Assembly (NCBI RefSeq): GCF_014334135.1
Contig: NZ_CP060497.1
Location: 3,844,001 to 3,908,000, forward strand
DNA from: Olivibacter sp. SDN3
GTDB taxonomy: Bacteria > Bacteroidota > Bacteroidia > Sphingobacteriales > Sphingobacteriaceae
Reading direction: 5' to 3'
DNA: 64,000 nucleotides
The notes under the pieces are model-generated. The model was not told the origin of the DNA, did no database searches, and saw only the letters and a program-made list of their open reading frames with translations. Below are positions 32,657 through 43,237 of this stretch, piece after piece. The translations under genes and the position numbers were made by a program. The stretch's first letter is position 1. Every line of letters starts with the position of its first letter.

Positions 32657-33544
32657 ATGTTGAAGGCGTCAGAAGAGATATTGCGGCAGCATCACCAAAG
32701 TTTTCTGTTGAGGGAGTTTGGAAGGGAAGCTTTTAACGCTCCTTATCATTTTCATCAGGAATATGAGCTTACATATATTACGGAAGGTATAGGGAAACGG
32801 TATGTTGGGAGCCATATGGCGGATTTTAAAAGCGGAGATCTGGTACTATTAGGCCCTCATCTACCTCATTGTTGGAAGCTAGACCCTGCTGATTCTGACC
32901 ATGCGAAGGTGGGAGCATTAGTATTACAGTTTACGAGGAGCTCACTGGGAGAGGATCTGCTTAATAAAGACGAGTTTGCGATCATCAAACGGATGTTGGA
33001 TAAAAGTATTTATGGTATAAGTTTTGGAAAGAAAGTGCAAGAGGAAGCTGCAGCTCACTTTGCATTGCTAGAATGTAAAGATGGTTTTCGGCGGTTAATG
33101 GCTTTTCTGGAATTACTGTATCAATTAGCGTTAACAAAAAAAATTAGCATACTTGCTGCCGGAGAACAGCCATATTATTATACAGCAACTACTGAACAAG
33201 CTCGTATTCATGCAGTTTGGGCCTATATAGTTGAGAATTTCAGAAAAGAAGTATCATTGAAGGAAGCCGCCTCCATAGCAAGTATGACCTCGACAGCTTT
33301 CTGCAAATTTTTTAAGAAAAATACACGTAAAACCTTTATCGAGACGATAATGGAATATCGCTTAAACTACGCAACCAATCAGCTTATTCAGACAAATAAA
33401 CCCATTGCTGAAATTGCTTTTGATAGTGGTTTTTCTGATGTTTCACATTTTTATAGATCATTTAAAAAGAAAACAGGAATAAGCCCGTTGAGTTATCGCA
33501 AAACATTTGTTGGTGAGCTAAATACAGAAGAAAGAATTACTTGA
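32657..33544 (+). CDS. AraC-family transcriptional regulator with cupin sensor
   Basis: 295 residues. The N-terminal cupin has FHQEYELTYITEGIGKRYVGSHMADFKSGDLVLLGPHLPHCW (about 28-75) with the His/Glu metal pattern. The C-terminal AraC domain has two helix-turn-helix motifs: VSLKEAASIASMTSTAFCKFFKKNT and KPIAEIAFDSGFSDVSHFYRSFKKKTGISPLSYRK. It is divergent from the dehydrogenase-esterase pair and probably controls it through the repeats at 32527-32566. Its stop codon overlaps the convergent GH13 gene by eight bases. Confidence 0.9.
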   Translation: MLKASEEILRQHHQSFLLREFGREAFNAPYHFHQEYELTYITEGIGKRYVGSHMADFKSGDLVLLGPHLPHCWKLDPADSDHAKVGALVLQFTRSSLGEDLLNKDEFAIIKRMLDKSIYGISFGKKVQEEAAAHFALLECKDGFRRLMAFLELLYQLALTKKISILAAGEQPYYYTATTEQARIHAVWAYIVENFRKEVSLKEAASIASMTSTAFCKFFKKNTRKTFIETIMEYRLNYATNQLIQTNKPIAEIAFDSGFSDVSHFYRSFKKKTGISPLSYRKTFVGELNTEERIT

Positions 33545-35129
33545 CTTCGTATATTTGCAGGCCATAGGGTGGAAGGGAAAGTCTCTTTTTTTTCGCCGTT
33601 ATTGTTGTATTTTCAGGACTCTCAAATATACCGCGGAGATTTTGACCGCGCATGCTGGAACTATCAAGTGTGCATTTTTGATTACTACTGGATAGGTTCA
33701 CGGCAACGAGTACCGTTTGCTCCATAGACGAACGTAAAAATGTTAACACCTCCTTATTATCGTTTGATACACCAATGTAATCACCATTAGTTAGTGCATG
33801 ATTGTCTTTCCGTAAATTTAGTAAGGTCTGATAGAAACGCCAAATGGATAGGCTATCATTTTCTTGTTCCTCTAATGATATACCGTCATGAGGTTTTAGC
33901 TTAGATTCATCCCACCAAGGTCCACTGTCTTTGTACCAAATAGCCATTCCTTCACCTGCATTACCCGCATACCATTCGAAAGCTTCACGGGAAGGAATCT
34001 CATTAGCATCTGTAATGACCTTTCCATATTTTCCAAATTCGGCATTCCCCAACATGCCAATCTCTTGTCCGTAATAAATAGAGGGGATCCCACCGATGAG
34101 CGTATTGATCGCCGCGCCCACTTTCAATTTTCCTGGATCACGATCAACAACTATTGCAAAACGAGGTATGTCATGGTTTTCTATAAACATGATCTGTGCC
34201 TTGTTCCTCGGGGTGTTGCCGAAAGTTGTGTCGGCAAAAGCCTCGATTTTAGCTTTATCCAAAGTTCTGGTGGCTTGTTGCACCCTGAAAGCAAATACAG
34301 CGTCTACGCCAGCTCTTTCCAAATAGTCAAAACCGTATGACAACCAGTCGGCCTGCTCGGCCATAATCCGAAGGTTTGGATTTACCGCTTTCAGTTCGGT
34401 TATCAACGGGACCCAAAAGGTTTCAAAAAGATTGGTTAATATACCTTTGTTGTCGAGATCGTCCATCATATGGTCTAACCTAAAGCCATCTACACCATCA
34501 TCGAAATTACCGTCACCGTTAGGATCCAACCAATACTTAAATAGTTTTATATTGTAATCTTTAACCGCTTCTGCCTTAAGGTTGACGGTGGTGATTTTTC
34601 GCACAGTGCCGTCATAGCCCAATAACTCCGTAAGGTTGAATACGATAGACTCGGGCTTGGTTTGCGCAGAATCATTGTAAATAATATAATCACTGTATTC
34701 AGAAGCGGGGTTACTATAAGAATCGCGCCACCAGAGGTGATCTTCGGTTATGTACTGTGTTTCCATATCCATATAGATCTTCATCCCTCTTTCATGAATA
34801 GCTTTAACCAGAGCGATGTAATCTTCTTCCGTACCATATTGGGGGTCGATCTTTTCGAAATCAGTTGCATAGTAATTGTGATAGTAAACAGACTCATAAA
34901 GCGGGGTAAGAAGAATAGATGTTACGCCTAAATTCTGGAGGTAGTCCAGTTTTAGCCGTATGCCATTAAGATCTCCATGCTGATCGCCATTACTGTCATA
35001 GAAGCTTCGTTGGAAAACGTGGTAGATGACTTCGTTATGTATTTTGTCTCTTTTGGGAATACTTTTACAGCCTACCAAGAATAAGAGGCAGTAGAAAAAG
35101 CACAGGCAAAGGTTTTTTAGTTGAACCAT
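33537..35129 (-). CDS. GH13 alpha-amylase-family lipoprotein
   Basis: 530 residues, lipoprotein (lipobox LVGC, Cys21), so attached to a membrane outside the cytoplasm. The GH13 barrel has all conserved regions: NLGVTSILLTPLYES, region II DGFRLDH with nucleophile Asp219, acid/base Glu258 in RIMAEQADW, and ENHD (317-320) with the transition-state Asp320. A loop DPNGDGNFDDG (202-212) looks like a calcium site. The C-terminal beta domain is present. Cleaves alpha-glucans; exact specificity is not evident. There is no SusC/SusD pair adjacent. Confidence 0.9.
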   Translation of the reverse strand: MVQLKNLCLCFFYCLLFLVGCKSIPKRDKIHNEVIYHVFQRSFYDSNGDQHGDLNGIRLKLDYLQNLGVTSILLTPLYESVYYHNYYATDFEKIDPQYGTEEDYIALVKAIHERGMKIYMDMETQYITEDHLWWRDSYSNPASEYSDYIIYNDSAQTKPESIVFNLTELLGYDGTVRKITTVNLKAEAVKDYNIKLFKYWLDPNGDGNFDDGVDGFRLDHMMDDLDNKGILTNLFETFWVPLITELKAVNPNLRIMAEQADWLSYGFDYLERAGVDAVFAFRVQQATRTLDKAKIEAFADTTFGNTPRNKAQIMFIENHDIPRFAIVVDRDPGKLKVGAAINTLIGGIPSIYYGQEIGMLGNAEFGKYGKVITDANEIPSREAFEWYAGNAGEGMAIWYKDSGPWWDESKLKPHDGISLEEQENDSLSIWRFYQTLLNLRKDNHALTNGDYIGVSNDNKEVLTFLRSSMEQTVLVAVNLSSSNQKCTLDSSSMRGQNLRGIFESPENTTITAKKKRLSLPPYGLQIYEVK

Positions 35130-35157
35130 TATTTAGGCTTATAAAGGGTATTGTAAA

Positions 35158-35982
35158 TTATAATAATAATGGATTCATTTCAGAATCGGCTAAGGTGCCC
35201 GGCTCCTTACTCCCTAACCACTGTTTTAGATCATTCTCTTGATAGGCGTGTTGCGGGGTGGTTATTCTGGCACCATCGGCATAATAAATAATGGTCATCA
35301 CTTCCCGCATGTCAGTTGAATTATTGCCTGGTGCATGATGTATGGTAAATCCATTGTGCCAGGTTGCGTCGCCTGCTTTCATGGCCGAAGGTTTAACCAG
35401 TGGAAAACGTTTTTCCCTTACGTATTGCTCAAAGGCATCTTCCGATTCGTCGGAGATGACATAGTCGAAAACATTACCTTGCAGATGTGAGCCCGAGGCA
35501 AATGTAAGCATCCCCATATCTGGATGTGGAATGTCTACCATTGGCATCCACATGGTAATGGTATTTTTAGTGTCTAGTGGCCAATAATTTTGGTCTTGAT
35601 GCCAAGGTGTTGGTCCACCGCCGGGTTCTTTAAACAGGGCCTGATCATGATATAAACGAACATTGTCTACGCCAAGTAAGCTGGCCGCAATACCAGCAAA
35701 ACGTTTTGCCAGTACAAATCGTTTTACCTGTTCATTCACTCGCCATAAGTTCATGATCTGTAAAAATGCTTTTCCATAAGTGTCGCGCTCAGATAATTGC
35801 CGCTTTTCCTGATTAAATTCATCGGCTGCTTTGCTAATAACTTTCTGAAAAGCGCGTACCTCTTCTTTTGAAAGTAAGTCGTAGGTAATGATATGACCGT
35901 TGCGTTGGAACTCACTCACTTGCTCGGGAGAAACCGGTTTCAAATCGTCTAAAATCGGTAAATCTATCGTTTTCGCCTCCAT
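35158..35982 (-). CDS. phytanoyl-CoA dioxygenase (PhyH) family protein
   Basis: 274 residues, Fe(II)/2-oxoglutarate-dependent dioxygenase fold. Metal ligands are the His and Asp in WHQDQNYW (about 122-129) and the distal His in GFTIHHAPGNNST (about 205-217). The N-terminus EFQRNGHIITYDLLSKEEV is the usual start of the family. Bacterial members hydroxylate diverse small molecules; the substrate is unknown. It lies 28 bases upstream of the GH13 gene on the same strand. Confidence 0.88.
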   Translation of the reverse strand: MEAKTIDLPILDDLKPVSPEQVSEFQRNGHIITYDLLSKEEVRAFQKVISKAADEFNQEKRQLSERDTYGKAFLQIMNLWRVNEQVKRFVLAKRFAGIAASLLGVDNVRLYHDQALFKEPGGGPTPWHQDQNYWPLDTKNTITMWMPMVDIPHPDMGMLTFASGSHLQGNVFDYVISDESEDAFEQYVREKRFPLVKPSAMKAGDATWHNGFTIHHAPGNNSTDMREVMTIIYYADGARITTPQHAYQENDLKQWLGSKEPGTLADSEMNPLLL

Positions 35983-36206
35983 AATTGATATAGTTTATGT
36001 TACAAATTACGGGAATATTCGCTAAGTCTGGTAGGATGATATTATTCAGATTATGGACTATTTTGCCCAACTTAAAGCCATAGGTTTTTTTAAAGATTAA
36101 TAATCGCGATGTTTTGATGTTGTACAGCTTTATTAAACTAATAAAATAGTTGATATAATTAATTTTTTAGTTATTTTAGTGAAATGTTACAATAAAGAGA
36201 TGGTTT

Positions 36207-37379
36207 ATGAATTTTTATTGGTTGAAGAAGTTGCTATTTATTATTGGGATTTTAACGCATGTTGTGAGCTTGTATGGGCAGCATATGAGCCCGTCTAAAG
36301 AAAAATTGGTAGATTTCTACCAATCTCAGCGTTACGATGAAGCTGCCACATATCTGAGTGAATTTTATGTTAAAGGCACGACGGATGAGGATTTGTTAGC
36401 CGGTTTGGCTTACACTAATAGAATGGCAGGTAATTATATGGCCGCTGAACAGTATTACTTAGCCTTGTTGGCCTTGGATACTGTGAATATTAAGACGTTA
36501 TTAAACCTAGCTAGCATTAGCTTTCAACGTGGGAAAAACCGCGAAGCCAGGGCTTATTACCTTCGTGTGCTAGCTCAGGATAGTGTCCATATCGGTAGTT
36601 ATAAAGCACTTGCTAATATCGCTCAAGTAAATGGCGAATTGGAAACTGCGCATACTTTTCTAGAAAAAGCCAATGTGTTGAGTCCTTTCGACATCGACAT
36701 AGCTTATGAGCTGGCACAACTGTATATCGCTTCGAAGGATTATCGTGTGGCTGATGCGGTTTTATCAACAGCATTAACTGCAGACACCACGAACATGTTG
36801 CTACTAAAGGCAAAAGCGCAAGCAACATATGGTATGCAGGTATATGGTGAGGTTGTCAAGATCGGAGAGCGCTTGTTAACGCACGGAGATCAATCGGATA
36901 TGCTATTAAATCTATTGGCTCTAGCATATTATTTCGAAAATAAGTATGAAAAATGCATTGGTATATTGCAAATGCTGGAAGATCGGGATGATTTAAAAGA
37001 GGCGCAATTATATTATATGGCCATGAGCTACAAGAAGTTAAATAGGTCGAAAAATGCGGTCATTTATTTCGATAAGGCAATTGAAACCGCAATTTCTCCT
37101 AATGTTGCCAATTATTATGTGGAAAAAGGAATCCAGCATGAACAACTTTCTCAAAACCTTAAAGCGGTTCACGCTTACCAAAAAAGTTTGCAGTTTACGG
37201 TGATGCCTATCACGTATTATAGTTTAGGGTTACTATATGACCATAAATTTAATAATAAGAAAACAGCCCTTCGGTACTATAGAAGCTATTTAAATGAGAA
37301 ACCTTCGGATAAAGATGCCAAAATATATAGCAAATATGTTCATCAGAGAATTTCAGAATTGGAGCATGCCAAGCCTTAA
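36207..37379 (+). CDS. TPR-repeat protein, exported
   Basis: 390 residues with a signal peptide (about 1-25, ending SLYGQ). About nine tetratricopeptide repeats cover residues 30-380; clear ones include LAGLAYTNRMAGNYMAAEQYYLALLALD, LNLASISFQRGKNREARAYYLRVLAQD and AMSYKKLNRSKNAVIYFDKAIE. A scaffold for protein interactions; the partner is unknown. Its TAA stop (37377-37379) overlaps the TAA of riboflavin synthase on the opposite strand, the two sharing TTAA. Confidence 0.85.
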   Translation: MNFYWLKKLLFIIGILTHVVSLYGQHMSPSKEKLVDFYQSQRYDEAATYLSEFYVKGTTDEDLLAGLAYTNRMAGNYMAAEQYYLALLALDTVNIKTLLNLASISFQRGKNREARAYYLRVLAQDSVHIGSYKALANIAQVNGELETAHTFLEKANVLSPFDIDIAYELAQLYIASKDYRVADAVLSTALTADTTNMLLLKAKAQATYGMQVYGEVVKIGERLLTHGDQSDMLLNLLALAYYFENKYEKCIGILQMLEDRDDLKEAQLYYMAMSYKKLNRSKNAVIYFDKAIETAISPNVANYYVEKGIQHEQLSQNLKAVHAYQKSLQFTVMPITYYSLGLLYDHKFNNKKTALRYYRSYLNEKPSDKDAKIYSKYVHQRISELEHAKP

Positions 37380-37966
37380 CTTTTTAATGAAAACAGCTTT
37401 GCCACGTATTTTCCAATGATATCAAATTCAAGGTTGACAGCATCTCCCTGCTTGAGCATGTGGAAAGCAGTATGTTCATAGGTATAGGGAATAATTGCTA
37501 CCGAGAACTGATTGCTGTCCGAATTAAGGACGGTTAGGCTCACGCCATTAACGGCTATTGATCCCTTTTCTACCGTGATATTTCCTATCGTTTCATCGTA
37601 ATTAAAAGTATAGACCCAGCTTCCATTCTGGTCGTCTATATTAGTGCAAACGGCTGTCTGATCAACATGTCCTTGCACAATATGACCGTCCAGGCGGTCT
37701 CCGGCGATCGTGCAACGTTCTAGATTTATTTTATCGCCTATCGTTAGGGAGCCAATATTACTTTTTGCCAGTGTTTCTTGAATAGCTGTTACGGTATGTT
37801 CTCCCGGAGCAACGCCCACTACAGTTAAGCATACACCATTATGAGAAACACTTTGGTCTACTTTTAACTCGTCTGAGATAGATGAGCGAATAGTTAGGTG
37901 AAGATTGGTGTTTTCTCTTGCGATATTTTGGACGATTCCAACGGTTTCTATAATTCCTGTAAACAT
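37376..37966 (-). CDS. ribE: riboflavin synthase, alpha chain
   Basis: 196 residues. Converts two molecules of 6,7-dimethyl-8-ribityllumazine into riboflavin and a pyrimidine by-product. Two homologous beta-barrel halves are visible: MFTGIIETVGIV at the start with SHNGVCLTV, and DGHIVQGHVDQTA opening the second half with AVNGVSLTV. Near-standard length, with the terminal trimerisation helix (EFDIIGKYVAKLF). No riboflavin pathway neighbours and no FMN riboswitch are seen upstream. Confidence 0.95.
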   Translation of the reverse strand: MFTGIIETVGIVQNIARENTNLHLTIRSSISDELKVDQSVSHNGVCLTVVGVAPGEHTVTAIQETLAKSNIGSLTIGDKINLERCTIAGDRLDGHIVQGHVDQTAVCTNIDDQNGSWVYTFNYDETIGNITVEKGSIAVNGVSLTVLNSDSNQFSVAIIPYTYEHTAFHMLKQGDAVNLEFDIIGKYVAKLFSLKS

Positions 37967-37983
37967 TTGCTGTGATTTTTTGA

Positions 37984-38011
37984 CAAAGGTAGCCTTCCTT
38001 ACTTAAATCAA
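37984..38011 (-). promoter_or_regulatory. promoter of the riboflavin synthase gene
   Basis: On the minus strand TTG (38011-38009), 17 bases, then TACCTTTG (37991-37984), an exact -7 element 18 bases before the start codon; the leader is very short. Confidence 0.6.
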
Positions 38012-38043
38012 GAAAAGTCAAATTGTTTTTTTAAACAGCTAAT

Positions 38044-38056
38044 TGTAAAAAGTACA
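38044..38056. promoter_or_regulatory. inverted repeat TGTA-N5-TACA upstream of the BadF-type kinase
   Basis: TGTA AAAAG TACA, followed by C. It is nearly the same sequence as the stronger repeat at 40182-40198 in front of pfkA. Lies about 260 bases before the kinase start in the 347-base gap after riboflavin synthase, where no ORF is seen. Confidence 0.45.
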
Positions 38057-38313
38057 CTATATGTTTCACACATGCGCTAGTTCTAAATAATGGTTTTAGG
38101 TTATTTTATTGTTGTTTTTGAACTGAAACAAAAAACGGTATACATAATTTATTTATTTATTTTAATGTATTTATTTGTATTAATATATTGAAACGTGTAT
38201 TTTGTGCCACAATTTTCCTATACAAGGAAATTTTAACCATTTTAAGAAGTAGAAAAAACAGATGGGAATTAAATTAAGAAAGATATAAATCAATATTAAC
38301 TAAAACCAATAAC

Positions 38314-39168
38314 ATGATCATTATTGCAGATGGCGGTTCAACCAAAACAAATTGGTGCCTGATCAATGACTCCGGAAAAAAAATCTATTTTAACACTGAA
38401 GGATACAACCCTTATTTTGTTTCAAGCGATTATATTGTGAGTTCCTTAAAAAGAGGATTACCTAAAGACTTACCGTTTGAGGAAGTTAAAGAAGTAAATT
38501 ATTATGGTGCGGGGGTTCACAATGAAGAGAAAGCTGCTATAGTAGCAATGGCTATCAAGCAGGTGTTTAAATCTTCCGAAGTTTTTGTAGGGCATGATTT
38601 ATTGGCCGCTGCAAGAGCATTGTTGAAAGACAAACCCGGTTTTGCCGCTATTTTGGGGACTGGAACGAACACCTGTATTTATGATGGAAAAGATATTGTT
38701 AAAAATATCGATTCTGCGGCATATATTTTAGGTGATGAAGGTAGCGGTTGCTATATCGGTAAGAAATTATTAACAGATTACGTGAGAGGTTATATGCCTC
38801 AGGATGTGAGAGAGGTTTTTTGGGATACCTTTAAATTGTCTCCGGATGATGTGATGGATGCTGTTTATACAAAGCCTTTGGCCAATCGATTTTGTGCAAG
38901 TTTTAGCAAATTTGTGTACGATATTAATGTAAATATGGAATACTCTAGAGGCCTGGTAAAAAGCTCTTTTGAAGACTTCTTTAAAAACTTAGTTGTACAC
39001 TATCCCGACTACCAGAAGTATTCTTTCAACTGTATAGGTTCAGTCGCTTATAATTTTAGAAATGTATTGGAAGAAACGGCGCAGGAGTTTGAGATGGAAT
39101 TTGGAAGAATAGTACGGTCTCCTATAGACGATCTTGTAAAGTTCCACCAAGATAAAATTAATGCCTAA
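38314..39168 (+). CDS. BadF/BadG-type ATPase, probable N-acetylglucosamine kinase
   Basis: 284 residues, ASKHA-fold sugar kinase. The phosphate-1 motif is DGGSTKT at 6-12, the catalytic Asp is in VGHDLLAAARA, phosphate-2 is LGTGTNTCIYDG, and LGDEGSGCYIGKKLL forms the adenosine region. The family includes N-acetylglucosamine kinases of eukaryotes and bacteria, and the Bacteroidota members are usually annotated so. It is monocistronic, ended by a bidirectional terminator at 39183-39216. A degenerate paralogue lies 3 kb downstream in the pfkA operon. Confidence 0.82.
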   Translation: MIIIADGGSTKTNWCLINDSGKKIYFNTEGYNPYFVSSDYIVSSLKRGLPKDLPFEEVKEVNYYGAGVHNEEKAAIVAMAIKQVFKSSEVFVGHDLLAAARALLKDKPGFAAILGTGTNTCIYDGKDIVKNIDSAAYILGDEGSGCYIGKKLLTDYVRGYMPQDVREVFWDTFKLSPDDVMDAVYTKPLANRFCASFSKFVYDINVNMEYSRGLVKSSFEDFFKNLVVHYPDYQKYSFNCIGSVAYNFRNVLEETAQEFEMEFGRIVRSPIDDLVKFHQDKINA

Positions 39169-39182
39169 TTGTTTAGGCGGTT

Positions 39183-39216
39183 AAAGGTAGAAGTTTTTGT
39201 CTTCTACCTTTGTTTT
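39183..39216. terminator. bidirectional intrinsic terminator
   Basis: AAAGGTAGAAG (39183-39193) and its complement (39201-39211) with a 7-base loop, followed by GTTTTAT on the plus strand. Serves the kinase gene and, on the other strand, the Nudix-type regulator. Confidence 0.75.
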
Positions 39217-39219
39217 ATA

Positions 39220-39918
39220 CTATCTCGAGAAACTGAGCTCATTTTTGAAGATCTTATTGTATTTACGTTTGTCAAACTTATATAACTTGGCGGCGCGGTA
39301 AGAAACCCCTTTCTGTTTTTCATCGAGCTCTTTTAATACATTGTAATTAAGCATTTTCTTTCGAAAATTTCTTTTGTCCAGTTTTTTGTCCCAAATGGCT
39401 TCATAAAGCTGCTGAAGTTGCGTTAAGGTGAATTTTTCAGGGAGGAGTTCGAAGGCTATTGGGCTATGGCTTATTTTTCGTCTAATTTTCTCGATACTTT
39501 TCTCAATGATATTTTTATGGTCAAAGGCCAGCTCGGGAAGACTGTTCAGTGGGTGCCATTGAGCTTTTCGCACGTAATCAGTACTGGGCTTTAAATTATT
39601 ATTAACAGCCTCCAATCTCAACATAGCGTAATAAGCCACCGTTATGATTCTTCCTTGTGGGTGTCTTCTTAAATCGCCAAAGGTATAAAGCTGCTCCATG
39701 TATATACCTTTTAAACCAGTATGTTCCAATAAAATGCGTTTTACGGCATCATCAATAGTTTCGTTGTGTTCTACAAAAAAACCGGGTAAACCCCACCAGT
39801 CTTTGAAAGGGTATTCATTTCTTTCGATCAACAGTACTTTTAGTTCACCTTCGTTAAAACCGAATATCACACAGTCGGCAGTAAATATAGATTGTAAATG
39901 TGGTAAATTAGCTTGCAA
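39220..39918 (-). CDS. Nudix-related transcriptional regulator (NrtR type)
   Basis: 232 residues: an N-terminal Nudix domain (about 10-140) and a C-terminal winged helix (about 150-225, with FTLTQLQQLYEAIWDKKLDKRNFRKKML). The Nudix box reads GFFVEHNETIDDAVKRILLEHTGL: the REUxEE core has become RILLEH, losing Glu residues needed for metal-dependent hydrolysis. That loss is typical of regulators that only bind a nucleotide sugar or similar ligand. It is divergent from pfkA, with a 419-base gap containing a palindrome; control of the neighbouring sugar-kinase and glycolytic genes is plausible. Confidence 0.85.
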   Translation of the reverse strand: MQANLPHLQSIFTADCVIFGFNEGELKVLLIERNEYPFKDWWGLPGFFVEHNETIDDAVKRILLEHTGLKGIYMEQLYTFGDLRRHPQGRIITVAYYAMLRLEAVNNNLKPSTDYVRKAQWHPLNSLPELAFDHKNIIEKSIEKIRRKISHSPIAFELLPEKFTLTQLQQLYEAIWDKKLDKRNFRKKMLNYNVLKELDEKQKGVSYRAAKLYKFDKRKYNKIFKNELSFSR

Positions 39919-40337
39919 AATTTTTATTATTTTTAAGGTTCTACAATATTTCAGTAACTTTTATATAGCAGCATAAACCTAACATAAAAAAATGAACATT
40001 AAACGATGAGGGCAAAAATTTTATGCTGCGTCAACTAATAAACTCAAAATTATAGAAGAAAACCATAAATGCAAAACTTCCGTGGCAGTATGTGTGTCTT
40101 CTTTTACGATTTAAGAACATGTCAACAAATAAGCAGTAATAAACGGAAAAAAATTAAAAAAAAATACAAATAAATAGCAATGGTGTAAAAAATACACCTT
40201 ATATTCGTGGTTGGATATGGATAGGGGCCTATGCGCCTGTGTAATGGTCTTGTGGCTTGTTTGTGGAGGTGTTGATGATAGTGGCTACTTCCATAACAGA
40301 AATAAAATTCATTTGAAACCTATAGAGATATTTTACT
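39919..40337. other. divergent intergenic region upstream of pfkA
   Basis: 419 bases, no ORF. Holds the palindrome at 40182-40198. TATATTCG at about 40200-40207 is one base from the -7 consensus and begins just after the palindrome. Confidence 0.4.
40182..40198. promoter_or_regulatory. candidate operator in front of pfkA
   Basis: GGTGTA AAAAA TACACC: 6-bp arms with a 5-base A spacer. A very similar element stands at 38044-38056 before the BadF-type kinase. Candidates to bind it include the divergent Nudix-type regulator. Confidence 0.55.
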
Positions 40338-41324
40338 GTGAATAATTCAATTAAGCGTATTGGCGTATTTACTTCGGGAGGCGACGCACCGGGAATGAAC
40401 GCTTGTATTCGTGCTGCTGTGCGAACAGCAATTTACGAAGGCAAAAAAGTGAGTGGCATATTACATGGTTATCAAGGTATGATTGACCGTAATATTATCG
40501 ATATGAATAGCCGGTCAGTAAGTAATATTTTACAATTGGGGGGGACCATATTGAAAACAGCCCGTTGTCTTGATTTTAGAACTCCGGAGGGACGTAAGAA
40601 AGCTTATGACAATATCAACGCAGAGGGAATAGACGCTTTAGTAGCGATAGGAGGAGATGGTACGTTTACAGGAGCAGAAGTTTTTTCCAGGGAATTTGAT
40701 ATACCAGTTGTTGGGGTGCCAGGTACTATTGATAATGATCTTTATGGATCTGATTTTACTTTAGGCTATGATACAGCAAACAATACAGTGATTGATGCTA
40801 TTGATAAGATTAGAGACACGGCGGCTTCTCACGACCGTTTATTTTTTATAGAGGTTATGGGCAGAGATTCGGGATGTATTGCGTTAAATTGTGGAATAGC
40901 GGGAGGAGCGGAAGCCGTTTTATTGCCTGAAAAAGAAACCGGTATTGACGAGCTCATTGAAAAGCTTGAAAATGCTGCTAAAGACAAGAAAACTTCTACC
41001 ATAGTTATAGTTGCTGAAGGCGATAAAAACGGAGGCGCTTATAATGTGGCTAAGCGCGTGCAGGAAAAATTTGATTTCTATGATACGAAGGTAACAATTT
41101 TGGGACATTTACAACGTGGTGGCTCTCCAAGTAGCTTTGATCGTGTTTTGGCAAGTAGGCTGGGATTTGCTGCAGTAAAAAACCTGCTGCAAGGAAAAAC
41201 GCGAATTATGGTGGGGTTAAGAGGAAATGAAATTGTAACGACACCATTAGAGGAGGCCCTGCGTAGCAAGGAATTTAAGTTGGCTGATGATATGATAGAA
41301 ATGACTAACGTGTTGGCTATTTAA
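40338..41324 (+). CDS. pfkA: ATP-dependent 6-phosphofructokinase
   Basis: 328 residues, starting with GTG. Phosphorylates fructose 6-phosphate to fructose 1,6-bisphosphate. Motifs: GVFTSGGDAPGMNACIRAAVR at the N-terminus, AIGGDGTFTGA for ATP (the Gly after GGD indicates ATP rather than pyrophosphate use), and PGTIDNDLYGSD with the catalytic Asp. Also VMGRDSG, and the fructose site LGHLQRGGSPSSFDR. It begins a tight operon: seven bases to the kinase-like gene, then five bases to gapA. Confidence 0.94.
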   Translation: MNNSIKRIGVFTSGGDAPGMNACIRAAVRTAIYEGKKVSGILHGYQGMIDRNIIDMNSRSVSNILQLGGTILKTARCLDFRTPEGRKKAYDNINAEGIDALVAIGGDGTFTGAEVFSREFDIPVVGVPGTIDNDLYGSDFTLGYDTANNTVIDAIDKIRDTAASHDRLFFIEVMGRDSGCIALNCGIAGGAEAVLLPEKETGIDELIEKLENAAKDKKTSTIVIVAEGDKNGGAYNVAKRVQEKFDFYDTKVTILGHLQRGGSPSSFDRVLASRLGFAAVKNLLQGKTRIMVGLRGNEIVTTPLEEALRSKEFKLADDMIEMTNVLAI

Positions 41325-41331
41325 TTGATAT

Positions 41332-43181
<1,850 letters not shown>

Positions 43182-43202
43182 CATAGATAAAAGAGTGGAA
43201 AG

Positions 43203-43237
43203 AGCCCGTCCAGCAAATAACCTGGATGGGCTTTTTT
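43203..43237 (+). terminator. intrinsic terminator of the pfkA-gapA operon
   Basis: AGCCCGTCCAG (43203-43213) pairs with 43222-43232 (one G-T pair), followed by TTTTTT. Its tail overlaps the stop of the convergent cutC gene. Confidence 0.85.

Noticed and set aside
37967-38313. FMN riboswitch upstream of riboflavin synthase
   Set aside because: The leader from the predicted promoter is under 20 bases and no conserved riboswitch elements are visible.
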